In this document: positions 37,277 to 45,924 of the stretch, piece by piece
Numbering within the stretch: position 1 is the stretch's first letter
How the letters are laid out: each line of letters opens with the position of its first letter
Origin: Pelobacter seleniigenes DSM 18267
GTDB lineage: Bacteria > Desulfobacterota > Desulfuromonadia > Desulfuromonadales > Geopsychrobacteraceae
Reading direction: 5' to 3'
Assembly (NCBI RefSeq): GCF_000711225.1
Contig: NZ_JOMG01000004.1
Span: 558,001 to 622,000 of the forward strand
DNA length: 64,000 nucleotides
Notes under the pieces: generated by a model
Database searches by the model: none
Seen by the model: the letters and a program-made list of their open reading frames with translations, nothing else
Told to the model about the DNA's origin: nothing
Position numbers and translations under genes: made by a program

Positions 37277-38146
37277 ATGAAAAATTTCATGACCATTGAT
37301 GTCGAAGACTATTTCCACGTATCGGCATTTGAAACTATTTCCAAGCCCGCCAGTTGGGCGACGCGCGAAAGCCGGGTTGAGCGAAATACCGACCTGGTTC
37401 TGGAGCTTCTGGCTGAGCACAATGTGCTGGCAACCTTTTTCATTCTCGGTTGGGTCGCTGAGCACTTTCCGGGGGTGACCAGAAGAATTGCAGAGCAGGG
37501 GCATGAAGTGGCCTGCCACGGCTATCTGCATCAACGGGTTGCGGTTCAGGATCGCCAGATCTTTCGCGAAGATATTCGTAAAGCGAAAGCAATTCTTGAA
37601 GAGCAGGCCGGACAGCAGATTATTGGTTACCGTGCTCCCAGCTACTCCATCACCAGATCAACGGATTGGGCTTTTGATGAACTTCTTGAGGCCGGTTTTC
37701 AGTACGATTCAAGCATTTTCCCGATGAAGCATGATTTCTACGGTATCCCTGACTGGCCCCGTTTCGCAGGGTATGCGGTTAAAGAGAACAGTGGCTGGAA
37801 GGCGGAAGATGAGCCCTCAAGCCGTGAACGCTCAATCCGGGAGATTCCGATTACAACCCTGCGTTTGGGCGGGAGGAATCTGCCTATTGCCGGTGGCGGC
37901 TATTTTCGTTTGCTTCCTTATAATTTGACTCGCTGGGGGCTGAGCAGAATTAATCGGGTGGAGAAGAAGCCTTTTGTTTTTTATCTTCACCCCTGGGAGT
38001 TTGACCCGGCCCAACCGCGCATGAAGGGGGCTAGTGCTAAAAGTCGATTCAGGCATTATCTGAATCTGAGCAAGACGGAAAGCCGTTTCAAACGGCTGCT
38101 GCAGGACTTTCATTTTGAACGAATGGGGGCTTCTTTCGGCTTGTAG
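37277..38146 (+). CDS. XrtA-associated polysaccharide deacetylase
   Basis: This 289-residue cytoplasmic-looking carbohydrate esterase 4 protein begins MKNFMTIDVEDYFHVSAFE, the fixed start of the XrtA-linked deacetylase family. Catalytic features are DVED (Asp pair), the zinc-binding HEVACHGYLHQ (His-x4-His), YRAPSYSIT and the C-terminal YLHPWEFDP. It has no signal peptide and would deacetylate an amino sugar of the polymer precursor. The frame is open upstream into the flanking repeat, but the ATG at 37277 is the homologous start. Confidence 0.93.
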   Translation: MKNFMTIDVEDYFHVSAFETISKPASWATRESRVERNTDLVLELLAEHNVLATFFILGWVAEHFPGVTRRIAEQGHEVACHGYLHQRVAVQDRQIFREDIRKAKAILEEQAGQQIIGYRAPSYSITRSTDWAFDELLEAGFQYDSSIFPMKHDFYGIPDWPRFAGYAVKENSGWKAEDEPSSRERSIREIPITTLRLGGRNLPIAGGGYFRLLPYNLTRWGLSRINRVEKKPFVFYLHPWEFDPAQPRMKGASAKSRFRHYLNLSKTESRFKRLLQDFHFERMGASFGL

Positions 38147-38218
38147 CCAGTTTCTTTTTCACTATTTCGGCTGAGCTCGAAGCAACTCTCAGAATGGGCC
38201 TTTTCAATGGTCTGTTCA

Positions 38219-38385
38219 CCTAGTGTCCTGTTCGGTTCGTTGTTTGTATAAATTCTGAGTCATTTTTACTGCTGTCAAGGCGTGCCGCCGCAGGCCTGGC
38301 CGAAGCCAAGCCGAGAAGGCAGAACGTAGACAGCAGTAAAAAGGGCCAGAATTGGACTATAGAACTAACCGCACAGGACACTAGG
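38219..38385. mobile_element. MITE-like palindromic element
   Basis: A 167-base element has perfect 13-base terminal inverted repeats, CCTAGTGTCCTGT (38219-38231) and ACAGGACACTAGG (38373-38385). A second perfect 14-base inverted pair lies inside: TTTTTACTGCTGTC (38263-38276) and GACAGCAGTAAAAA (38329-38342), plus AATTCTG / CAGAATT between them. It codes for nothing and lies between deacetylase and FemAB genes. The structure is that of a miniature inverted-repeat element. Confidence 0.8.
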
Positions 38386-38409
38386 GACAAACAACATTGT
38401 CTCTTTGCT

Positions 38410-39465
38410 ATGACCAAGGTGCCACAGATGCAGATCAGGAAAGCGGGCAAAGCGGATCAGGATGTTTGGGATAAGTATGTCCTGCAGCACAAGGATGGAC
38501 TTGCCTATCATCTGTTTGCCTGGAAACTGGCTGTCGAGCAAAGTTATGGTTGGCACGGTGTTTATTTGTTGGCCGAACAGGATGGGGTTGTTCGTGGCGT
38601 TCTTCCGGCTGTAGATTTTAGAGGCTTAAAAGGGCGCAGCTCTTACATTTCCCTGCCGTATTGCGATGCCGCCGGTCCTTTGGCGGATAGCCCCCTCATT
38701 GAAGACATGCTGATTGAGCATTTACGTTCCCTGGCGTTTCCGCACAAAAGACCCTGTGAAGTCCGCTATCCTATCGTCCGAGAGAACTCACCTCAAGCGC
38801 AGGGGGGCAAAGTCCGGATGCTTCTGCCGTTGCCGGATGACTCCGCCTCCCTGTTGGCCGGGTTTAAATCAAAATTGCGCAGTCAAGTCAGAAAGCCGAT
38901 AAAGGACGGGTTGACGGCTCAACTTGGCGGGGCTGAGTTAATCGATTCCTTTTATACTGTGTTTACCCGCAACATGCGAGATCTTGGCTCACCTGTGCAC
39001 AGCCGGGCCTGGATCGAATCGATCCTGTCTCATTACGGTTCGCAGGCGCGGGTTGCGATTGTTTGCGCTCCGGATGGAGCGGTTGCCGCCGCCGGTATTA
39101 TCCTCCTTCACAAGACAACGGTCTCCATCCCCTGGGCATCCTCGTTGCAGGACTATAATCGGCTGAATCCGAATATGTTGCTGTATTGGACTTTTCTGTC
39201 TTTTGCTGCGGACAATGGCTACGCTTTTTTTGACTTTGGCCGGTCGACTCCCGGAGAAGGAACCTATCGCTTTAAGGAACAATGGGGCGCTCAGCCGCAG
39301 CCATTGCAATGGCTGCATTATCCTATCGCACAGGCTGATCCGGAACCAATCCTGCAAATAAAGCCGTCCAAACTGCGCACAACTATCGCGGGGGTATGGC
39401 AGAAATTGCCTTTGGTGGTCTCTGATACTGTCGGGCCAATACTGCGAAAGCGGATCAGCTTATGA
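38410..39465 (+). CDS. XrtA-associated FemAB-like protein
   Basis: This 351-residue GNAT-fold protein of the FemAB family links amino acids to acceptors via aminoacyl-tRNA in peptidoglycan, though the exosortase-linked branch has no known substrate. It starts MTKVPQMQIRKAGKADQDVWDKYV and contains the conserved LRSQVRKPIKDG, NMRDLGSPVHSRAW and FDFGRSTPGEGTYRFKEQWGA motifs, the last being the mark of this subgroup. It lies just past the MITE-like element and overlaps the next gene by 4 bases. Confidence 0.92.
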   Translation: MTKVPQMQIRKAGKADQDVWDKYVLQHKDGLAYHLFAWKLAVEQSYGWHGVYLLAEQDGVVRGVLPAVDFRGLKGRSSYISLPYCDAAGPLADSPLIEDMLIEHLRSLAFPHKRPCEVRYPIVRENSPQAQGGKVRMLLPLPDDSASLLAGFKSKLRSQVRKPIKDGLTAQLGGAELIDSFYTVFTRNMRDLGSPVHSRAWIESILSHYGSQARVAIVCAPDGAVAAAGIILLHKTTVSIPWASSLQDYNRLNPNMLLYWTFLSFAADNGYAFFDFGRSTPGEGTYRFKEQWGAQPQPLQWLHYPIAQADPEPILQIKPSKLRTTIAGVWQKLPLVVSDTVGPILRKRISL

Positions 39466-40832
39466 CAGAAAGGTCGCTCGGGTTAGGTATGAAATCAGTC
39501 AAAAGAATCGGCATCTTTGGCCACTATGGCAACAGAAACCTGGGGGATGAGGCGATTATTCAGGCCGTTATGCAGAATTTAAAAAAGCGCCTGCCCAAAG
39601 CCGAGCTGGTAGGATTTTCACTAAACCCAGAAGATACTGCTTCGCGCCATGGGGTCGAAGCGTTTCCGATCAGGCGGCGATCCTCTCATCAAAAGATGAC
39701 TGCAACGGAAAAGGACGATGCTGTTTCAGAGCGGGTTTCTTCTGCATCTACAGATTCTTCTGTCGATAGAGTCAAGGCGTTGATCAAGAGAATTCCTCTG
39801 CTTAGACATCTCGCTAGACTGTGTTTGTCACTCCTGGCAGCCTTGAAAACTTTCTTTCTTGAGGTTCGTTTTCTTTTTCATGCATTTCAATACATGAAAA
39901 AGATTGACGTGCTGATAGTGACCGGCTCCAATCAATTTCTTGATAATTTTGGTGGACCCTGGGGATTCCCATACACATTGCTGAAATGGGCCTTATTAAC
40001 CAGACTCGTGAGGGCTCGACTTTTATTCGTGAGTGTTGGTGCTGGCCCTATTGCCGGGATGTTGAGTTGCCGGTTTCTCCGTTGGACCTTACGCTTCGCT
40101 GACTATGTTTCGTTGCGGGACTATTCTTCACAGCAATTGCTGCGTGAACTGGTTGGCTTTAAAGGAAAAACACATGTTGCACCTGACCTCGCGCATAGCT
40201 TGTTGACCGAACAGGTGAAACCGGTTTGTTTGCCTCAAAGCAGGAGGCTAAACGGTTTGCCTGTTGTTGGTATCAATCCCATGCCATTGTTTGATCCCCG
40301 CTACTGGTGTGAACCTGTGGATTCCAAATACAAGCAATATATCGGTAAGGTCGCTGATTTCTCGCAAAGGCTTTTGGAAAATGATTATCCCGTATTTTTT
40401 TTTCCGACCCAGGAAAAGGACCAGGGAGTCATTATTGACATTCTTGATATCTTGCAAGAGAGGGGATCGTTGAGCGCACCCCGGGAAGATTATGTCCTGA
40501 CCAGCGACTCTGTCGACGACTTGCTTGCCAACATCGCTGCCTGTGACCTCACCGTCCCGACCCGCTTTCACGGGACAGTTCTTTCCTTGCTGCTGGAAAA
40601 ACCGACGCTGGGCATCTGTTATTATCAGAAAGCTAAAGAGCTGTTGAGTGTTGCAGGGCAGGCCGAGTTTGCCTATGACCATGAGCAGTTTCAGGCAGAG
40701 GATTTATGGTGCGGGTTCACCAAACTGGCGGGAGATATTGATCATGTTAAAGGACAAATACGGCATAGGAATTCAGAACATACTATTGCTCTTGAGCGGC
40801 AATATCATGAAATTATTGAGTTAATAGCATAG
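39462..40832 (+). CDS. Polysaccharide pyruvyl transferase family protein
   Basis: This 456-residue protein carries the PS_pyruv_trans fold seen in CsaB, WcaK and EpsI: an N-terminal GIFGHYGNRNLGDEAIIQAV (residues 17-36), VTGSNQFLDNFGGPWG, SVGAGPIAG, and the C-terminal VPTRFHGTVLSLLLEKP motif. It would move a pyruvate ketal from phosphoenolpyruvate onto a sugar of the polymer. It begins with ATG overlapping the FemAB stop by 4 bases. Some family members do not transfer pyruvate, so the reaction is likely but not certain. Confidence 0.85.
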   Translation: MTERSLGLGMKSVKRIGIFGHYGNRNLGDEAIIQAVMQNLKKRLPKAELVGFSLNPEDTASRHGVEAFPIRRRSSHQKMTATEKDDAVSERVSSASTDSSVDRVKALIKRIPLLRHLARLCLSLLAALKTFFLEVRFLFHAFQYMKKIDVLIVTGSNQFLDNFGGPWGFPYTLLKWALLTRLVRARLLFVSVGAGPIAGMLSCRFLRWTLRFADYVSLRDYSSQQLLRELVGFKGKTHVAPDLAHSLLTEQVKPVCLPQSRRLNGLPVVGINPMPLFDPRYWCEPVDSKYKQYIGKVADFSQRLLENDYPVFFFPTQEKDQGVIIDILDILQERGSLSAPREDYVLTSDSVDDLLANIAACDLTVPTRFHGTVLSLLLEKPTLGICYYQKAKELLSVAGQAEFAYDHEQFQAEDLWCGFTKLAGDIDHVKGQIRHRNSEHTIALERQYHEIIELIA

Positions 40833-40853
40833 TCTCTTCAAAAAAGGATATTC

Positions 40854-41753
40854 ATGGCCTCGACGTCATTTAAAATTAGTGTCGGAATGCCTGTCTATAA
40901 TGGTGAGCGGTATTTAGAGTCGGCCATCAAGGCAACTCTGCAGCAAACCTACAGTAATTTTGAACTGATCATCTCCGATAATGCTTCGACGGATAAAACG
41001 GAAGTTATATGTCGTGACTTCGCGGCTTCAGATCCTCGCATAAAATACATTCGTAACTCTGTAAATATTGGCGCTGCTGGCAATTACAATCAGCTTTTTC
41101 ATTTGGCCGGAGGGGAATATTTTCGCTGGTTCAACGCCGACGACCTCTGCTCGGAGCATCTGCATGAACGCTGCCTGAAAGTTCTCGAATCGCGACCGGA
41201 CGCTGTGATGTGTTATGGCAAAACCGATATTATCGACGGGGAAGGGCGTCTGCTTCAGCACTATGATGACAATCTCGATCTGCAGCATGATGACGTTGTC
41301 ACGCGTTTTAAAACCTATTTCGAAGTCGTCGGTCTGACCAACGCCATTTATGGCCTGATGCGCCATTCAGCCCTTAAACATACCGCGCTGATGGGCAATG
41401 GCAGCTTTCATGCCGCCGATACCAACCTCATGGGGGAACTGACCTTGTATGGAAAAATCGTCGAGATTCCCGAAACCCTGTTTTTTCGTCGCATGCATGA
41501 AGACGCCAGTTCCTGGGATCGCAAGAATACCAGTGTTCAACAGACTTTCTGGACGGGACAAAATAAAAAATTCGTCCTGCCAACCCTGAAGAAACACCTG
41601 GCCTATATCAAGGCCATTCAGAAATCCCCCAATGGTTTCATGGGAAAGTTGCAGATGGATCTTTACATTCTGCGCAGAGTTGTCTGGCACAGGCAGTTGA
41701 TCGGAGCTGAAATCTCCCAGTTTTTGAAAACCCGAGGTGAACAGCAGACATGA
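40854..41753 (+). CDS. Family 2 glycosyltransferase
   Basis: This 299-residue inverting glycosyltransferase of the GT-A fold begins ISVGMPVYNGERYLESAIKA and has SDNASTDKT and the DxD-type metal site FNADD near residue 98. No membrane anchor is seen. It adds one sugar to the lipid-linked repeat unit in the cytoplasm. The stop overlaps the ATG of the broken gene that follows by 4 bases. Confidence 0.9.
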   Translation: MASTSFKISVGMPVYNGERYLESAIKATLQQTYSNFELIISDNASTDKTEVICRDFAASDPRIKYIRNSVNIGAAGNYNQLFHLAGGEYFRWFNADDLCSEHLHERCLKVLESRPDAVMCYGKTDIIDGEGRLLQHYDDNLDLQHDDVVTRFKTYFEVVGLTNAIYGLMRHSALKHTALMGNGSFHAADTNLMGELTLYGKIVEIPETLFFRRMHEDASSWDRKNTSVQQTFWTGQNKKFVLPTLKKHLAYIKAIQKSPNGFMGKLQMDLYILRRVVWHRQLIGAEISQFLKTRGEQQT

Positions 41754-42016
41754 AACCGATTTATCTGTCAGTTCTGCTGATTCTAGTTTTTTCCGGCCTC
41801 GCCGTCGTTTTTCACGAGCGTTCCGGTGGTTCTGAATCGTTTGCCAGGATCCCCGTCGATGCACACGGCCCCAGGGATCTGTGGGGCAAGTCGGTTGGGG
41901 ATGAATATCATGACGGAGCACAGGCTGTTGATATCGATAATGATGGGGGCCTTGATATTGTTTCCATCGGCTGAGGGCATGATCGGTTGGTCGTTTATGG
42001 AAATACCACTTCATAA
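41750..42016 (+). pseudogene. Truncated FG-GAP/VCBS repeat surface protein
   Basis: An ATGA overlap with the glycosyltransferase starts a frame with a membrane or signal segment (IYLSVLLILVFSGLAVVF) and the beginning of an FG-GAP/VCBS repeat: DGAQAVDIDNDGGLDIVSIG. A TGA at 41972-41974 stands where family members have Trp (SIGWGHDR-type), and the frame continues GHDRLVVYGNTTS to a TAA at 42014. The rest of the repeat protein is missing. It is a nonsense-mutated, 3'-deleted gene; 74 residues could still be made. Confidence 0.75.
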
Positions 42017-42097
42017 CAAAAATGGCTGGGGTAAGCTAAACTTATAGTCGAGAAAGGGAACATCAGATTTAAGATTTTTCAGGATCAGGAGGTTGTT

Positions 42098-42859
42098 ATG
42101 GGCTATCTCCCCGAAGGCTACGAAAGCAGAACTGGAATAACGTCGTCTATTCCGTCGATGTCAGAACAGAAGGATTACTGGGACGATCGCTGGGAAAACT
42201 CCCAGACTCCCAACTCCTGGCAGTTGCGGCAGGGAGAAAAAATCCTGGAAATCCTCAATGAGTATAGCGTCAGGGATGTCCCCATCCTTGATGTTGGGTG
42301 CGGCACTGGTTGGCTCACCGAGGAACTTCAAGACTACGGAGACGCTGCAGGGATCGATCTCTCCAAAACCGGCATCGATATTGCCCGGATGAATCATCCG
42401 GACATTGAGTTCATCGCTGATGATTTTCTGGAGGTCCCGTTTCCGGAAAACCATTACGGTCTGATTGTCGCGCAGGAAGTCATTGCTCATATTTACGACC
42501 AGGAGGCGTTCGTTCAAAAGCTTTACCGAATGTTGAAACCCCGCGGTTACCTGATCATCACCACCGCCAACAGTTTTGTCATCAAACGGCTGGAGCTGGG
42601 TTACGAACGATCCGGGCATATCAAGAAGTGGCTGAGTCTTCATGACTTGAAACGGCTGCTTGACCCGTCTTTTCAGCAGTTGACGCGAAGAACTGTTTTG
42701 CCCATGGGGCACAAAGGGGTACTGAGGCTGGTCAACTCCTACAAACTGAACCGTGGTCTGCAGTTATTCCTTGCCGAGAAGAAATTGATCGGCCTGAAAG
42801 AAAAGCTGGGACTGGGCTATACACGCGTCATCCTGTATCAGAAAAGGACGCTGCACTGA
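42098..42859 (+). CDS. Class I SAM-dependent methyltransferase
   Basis: This 253-residue methyltransferase has the Rossmann-type motif I ILDVGCGTGWLTEEL near residues 65-79, motif II acidic AGIDLSKTGID, and motif IV VAQEVIAHI. The C-terminal part is basic and may bind membranes. The ATG at 42098 follows AGGAGG closely; a second ATG at 42158 is possible. Its acceptor cannot be told, but its place among glycosyltransferases suggests a sugar or lipid-linked sugar O-methyltransferase. Confidence 0.85.
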   Translation: MGYLPEGYESRTGITSSIPSMSEQKDYWDDRWENSQTPNSWQLRQGEKILEILNEYSVRDVPILDVGCGTGWLTEELQDYGDAAGIDLSKTGIDIARMNHPDIEFIADDFLEVPFPENHYGLIVAQEVIAHIYDQEAFVQKLYRMLKPRGYLIITTANSFVIKRLELGYERSGHIKKWLSLHDLKRLLDPSFQQLTRRTVLPMGHKGVLRLVNSYKLNRGLQLFLAEKKLIGLKEKLGLGYTRVILYQKRTLH

Positions 42860-43119
42860 CAACTGATTGAAGCTCCCCGTAGGGGGAAGGCGAAGATCGG
42901 CGGAAAAGCGCAGGTCGCAGCGAGGAGAACTTTTTAACGTTATTTCCACGGGAGTGCCATTGGAACGCAGGACGCTTTTCAATGGTCTACCGGGGAGGGC
43001 GGGTTTCATTCTTTTTAAAAATGAAGGCCTGATTTCAGCAGGCTTTCACCTGTGTGCTATCGTGTCATCATGAAGATAACGGCCAGGGAACATTCACTCA
43101 ATCAGACTGGTGAGATTTT

Positions 43120-44181
43120 ATGAGAATTTTAATTGTCGGTAATCTGGGGTATGTCGGCCCTAATGTTGTGAATCAGCTTCGCATGACCTATCCCGATGCT
43201 GAAATTGCAGGGTTTGATATCGGTTACTTTGCTCACTGTCTGACCAACGCGGGGGTTTTGCCGGAAGTCAAACTGGATATGCAGTATTTTGGTGACCTCA
43301 GACAGTTCCCTGAACAGTTGCTTCATGGTGTTGACGTGGTCATCGACCTTGCCGCGATTTCCAACGATCCCATTGGCAACCTGTTCGAAGAGGTGACCAT
43401 GGATATCAATTACCGTTCGGCTGTCAACCTGGCAAAACTGGCCAAGCGCAACGGGGTGAGGTCCTTCGTATATGCCTCCAGTTGCTCCATGTACGGCCAG
43501 GCGGACGATTCTCCTCGCAAAGAAGGGGATCGCCTGAACCCGCTGACCGCCTACGCGCGTTCCAAGGTGGCCGCAGAAGAAGGGCTGGAAAAGCTGGCGG
43601 ATGAGAATTTTACCGTCACCTGCAACCGTTTCGCCACTGCCTGCGGCTGGTCGAATCGGCTGCGGCTGGATCTGGTTCTCAACGACTTTGTCGCCGGGGC
43701 TCTGGTCAATCGCCATATTTCCATACTGAGTGACGGAACCCCCTGGCGGCCGCTGATCAACACCAAAGATATGGCCCGCGCCATCGACTGGGCCGTCGCC
43801 CGCCCGGCCGCCAACGGAGGGTCCTTTTTGGCTATCAACTGCGGCAGCAGCGCCTGGAATACCACCATGCTCGAGTTGGCGGAAGCCACTGCAGAAGTGA
43901 TCCCTGGTGTCGATATTTCCGTCAATCCCGACGCCCCGCCAGATAAGCGCTCCTATCGAGCCAACTTTGATCTGTTCAAGCAACTGGCTCCCGATCATCA
44001 GCCCCTGGAGGATTTGCGTTCCACCATCAGCGAGATTCGCGACAACCTGGCGGCCATGTCATTCAATGACGGCAATTATCGAGAATCCCAGTTGATCAGG
44101 CTGCACGTCATCAGGGCTCACCAGCAGGCCGGGAGGCTCAACAACAATCTGCAATGGCAAAACGGGGGGCAGGGAGCATGA
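43120..44181 (+). CDS. NAD-dependent sugar epimerase/dehydratase (extended SDR)
   Basis: This 353-residue extended short-chain dehydrogenase has the nucleotide site VGNLGYVGPNV (residues 5-15), the catalytic Ser in ASSCSMYG and the YxxxK active site in YARSK (about residues 145-149). It acts on a nucleotide-linked sugar. It overlaps the 3,5-epimerase gene by 4 bases and so belongs to the deoxysugar cassette; it could be the 4-ketoreductase that finishes the pathway, or an epimerase. Confidence 0.85.
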   Translation: MRILIVGNLGYVGPNVVNQLRMTYPDAEIAGFDIGYFAHCLTNAGVLPEVKLDMQYFGDLRQFPEQLLHGVDVVIDLAAISNDPIGNLFEEVTMDINYRSAVNLAKLAKRNGVRSFVYASSCSMYGQADDSPRKEGDRLNPLTAYARSKVAAEEGLEKLADENFTVTCNRFATACGWSNRLRLDLVLNDFVAGALVNRHISILSDGTPWRPLINTKDMARAIDWAVARPAANGGSFLAINCGSSAWNTTMLELAEATAEVIPGVDISVNPDAPPDKRSYRANFDLFKQLAPDHQPLEDLRSTISEIRDNLAAMSFNDGNYRESQLIRLHVIRAHQQAGRLNNNLQWQNGGQGA

Positions 44182-44720
44182 CATTTACCGAAACACCATT
44201 GGCGGGCGCCTACACCATAGATATCGATAAAATCGGTGATGAGCGTGGTTTTTTCGGCCGATCTTGGTGCCGCCGGGAAATGGACGAAGCCGGTCTGAAC
44301 GCGAATATCGCCCAGATCAATACCTCGCTGAGCCGCTACCAGGGAACCCTGCGCGGCCTTCACTACCAGTTGGCGCCCTATCAGGAAAGTAAAATGATCC
44401 GCTGTACCCGAGGGTCAATCTTTGATGTCATCGTCGACTTGAGGCCCGATTCAGCGACCTTTCTGCAGTGGTTCGGAACCGAGCTGACGGCCGACAATCA
44501 TCGCGCTCTTTATTCGCCGGAAGGTTTTGCGCAGGGATTTATCACCCTTGAGGACCATTCTGAAATTACCTACTTCACCAGTGAATTTTATGCGCCCGGC
44601 ATGGACCGGGGGGTCCGCTACGACGATCCCCAGATCGGTATCATTTGGCCTTTAGCTCCGGTCGTCATGTCCGACAAGGACAAGGCCTGGCCGGACTTCT
44701 CCATCGACCAGTTACCCTGA
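44178..44720 (+). CDS. rfbC: dTDP-4-dehydrorhamnose 3,5-epimerase-like protein
   Basis: This 180-residue cupin of the RmlC family has LHYQLAPYQESKMIRCTRGSI (His and Lys of the active site in RGLHYQ), VDLRPDSATF, and the catalytic Tyr region YFTSEFYAPG. It would epimerise a 4-keto-6-deoxysugar nucleotide at C3, C5 or both. Start 44178 (ATGA overlap with the SDR stop) is preferred to the in-frame ATG at 44154. No RmlA, RmlB or RmlD is in the window, so the substrate may be a CDP- rather than dTDP-sugar. Confidence 0.9.
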   Translation: MTFTETPLAGAYTIDIDKIGDERGFFGRSWCRREMDEAGLNANIAQINTSLSRYQGTLRGLHYQLAPYQESKMIRCTRGSIFDVIVDLRPDSATFLQWFGTELTADNHRALYSPEGFAQGFITLEDHSEITYFTSEFYAPGMDRGVRYDDPQIGIIWPLAPVVMSDKDKAWPDFSIDQLP

Positions 44721-44733
44721 AGAGGTTGTCATC

Positions 44734-45912
44734 ATGATCCGTCATGCCAGCTGTCCATCCTGTCATGGGCAGAATCTCAATGATTTCTTTCAGATCAAAA
44801 ATGCCCCAATTTTCAGCCTGGTGACGGTCACCAGCAAGGACGAGGCTCTGGCTGTTCCGAAACAGGATATCCAATTGTCCTTCTGCCAGGATTGCGGTTT
44901 TATTTTTAACCGCAGCTACGATACCGGAATCGACTATTTCACTATGGGCTACGAAGACCAGCAGGGTTTTTCCGCCACCTTTATGGCTTATCTCAAACGT
45001 ATTTCCGAAACTCTCATCGACAAATATCAGCTTCAGGGGAAAACTCTGATGGAAATCGGTTGTGGCAAGGGGGATTTCATCAACCTGCTTTCCGATCTGG
45101 CCCAGGGGGACGGCATCGGTGTCGATCCGGCCTACGTGGAAGGTCGCCAGAACAATCCGCGCCTGACGTTCTACAAGGATTTTTACGATCATAGGCACGG
45201 CCTTCTGAAGCCAGATTTTATCTGCTGCCGTCACACCATGGAGCATATCTTCGACACCTATGGCTTTCTTCGCCAGCTGCGCAAGAGTATTCCCGACGGG
45301 CAACGGCCGGTGCTCTTTTTCGAAGTTCCTCAGATCAATCGGATTCTGGACATCCAGGCCTTCTGGGACATTTATTACGAACATTGCAGTTATTTCAATG
45401 CGACCTCTTTCGCCGCCCTGTTCCGGCGCTGCGGATTCGCTGTTTGCGATGTCAGGTTGGATTATGGCGATCAGTACCTGCTCCTCGAAGCCGTTCCCGC
45501 CGCACAGGAGCCAGAGCAGGAACAGTTTTTTGACCTTGAGGAACCGGTGGCCAGAACCGCTGAAAGGGTCGCCCGATTCCAGGTGGAGATTAGTCGCCAG
45601 TTGGGTGAATGGCGTCAGCGGCTCGAGGCTGAAAAACAGTCCGGGAACAAAGTGGTCATCTGGGGGGGAGGGTCCAAGTCGGTTGGCTTTCTGACCAATT
45701 TTGCGGACCTCGATCTCATCCACTATGTCGTCGACATCAATCCCAACATGGAGGGGAACTTTATCCCCGGCATCGGCAGTCAGTATGTCCGGCCAGAATT
45801 TCTCAAGCGATATCAGCCTGATACTGTTATTATCATGAATGGTATCTATCGCGATGAAATTACCAAGACAATGACTGATATGGGAGTCACTCCCCAAATA
45901 TTCACCCTGTAA
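44734..45912 (+). CDS. NDP-sugar C-methyltransferase
   Basis: This 392-residue protein has the layout of TylC3-type sugar C-3-methyltransferases. It carries an N-terminal zinc domain (CPSC near residue 7 and CQDCGF near residue 52), a central SAM domain (MEIGCGKGDFINLL, about residues 107-120, and RHTMEHIFD in the catalytic region) and a C-terminal Methyltransf_14-like domain with a second Rossmann motif VIWGGGSKSVGFL. Such enzymes add a methyl branch to 4-keto-deoxysugars. Together with the epimerase and nucleotidyltransferase it suggests a branched sugar. Confidence 0.88.
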   Translation: MIRHASCPSCHGQNLNDFFQIKNAPIFSLVTVTSKDEALAVPKQDIQLSFCQDCGFIFNRSYDTGIDYFTMGYEDQQGFSATFMAYLKRISETLIDKYQLQGKTLMEIGCGKGDFINLLSDLAQGDGIGVDPAYVEGRQNNPRLTFYKDFYDHRHGLLKPDFICCRHTMEHIFDTYGFLRQLRKSIPDGQRPVLFFEVPQINRILDIQAFWDIYYEHCSYFNATSFAALFRRCGFAVCDVRLDYGDQYLLLEAVPAAQEPEQEQFFDLEEPVARTAERVARFQVEISRQLGEWRQRLEAEKQSGNKVVIWGGGSKSVGFLTNFADLDLIHYVVDINPNMEGNFIPGIGSQYVRPEFLKRYQPDTVIIMNGIYRDEITKTMTDMGVTPQIFTL

Positions 45913-45924
45913 AAGAGGTGGCCT

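Noticed and set aside
41972-41974. TGA as selenocysteine in the FG-GAP fragment
   Set aside because: Family members have Trp there, no SECIS-like hairpin is evident right after it, and the frame ends 13 codons later.
42867-43073. 68-codon frame between methyltransferase and SDR genes
   Set aside because: The composition is odd and basic, it has no ribosome site and no family; it is probably non-coding spacer or debris.
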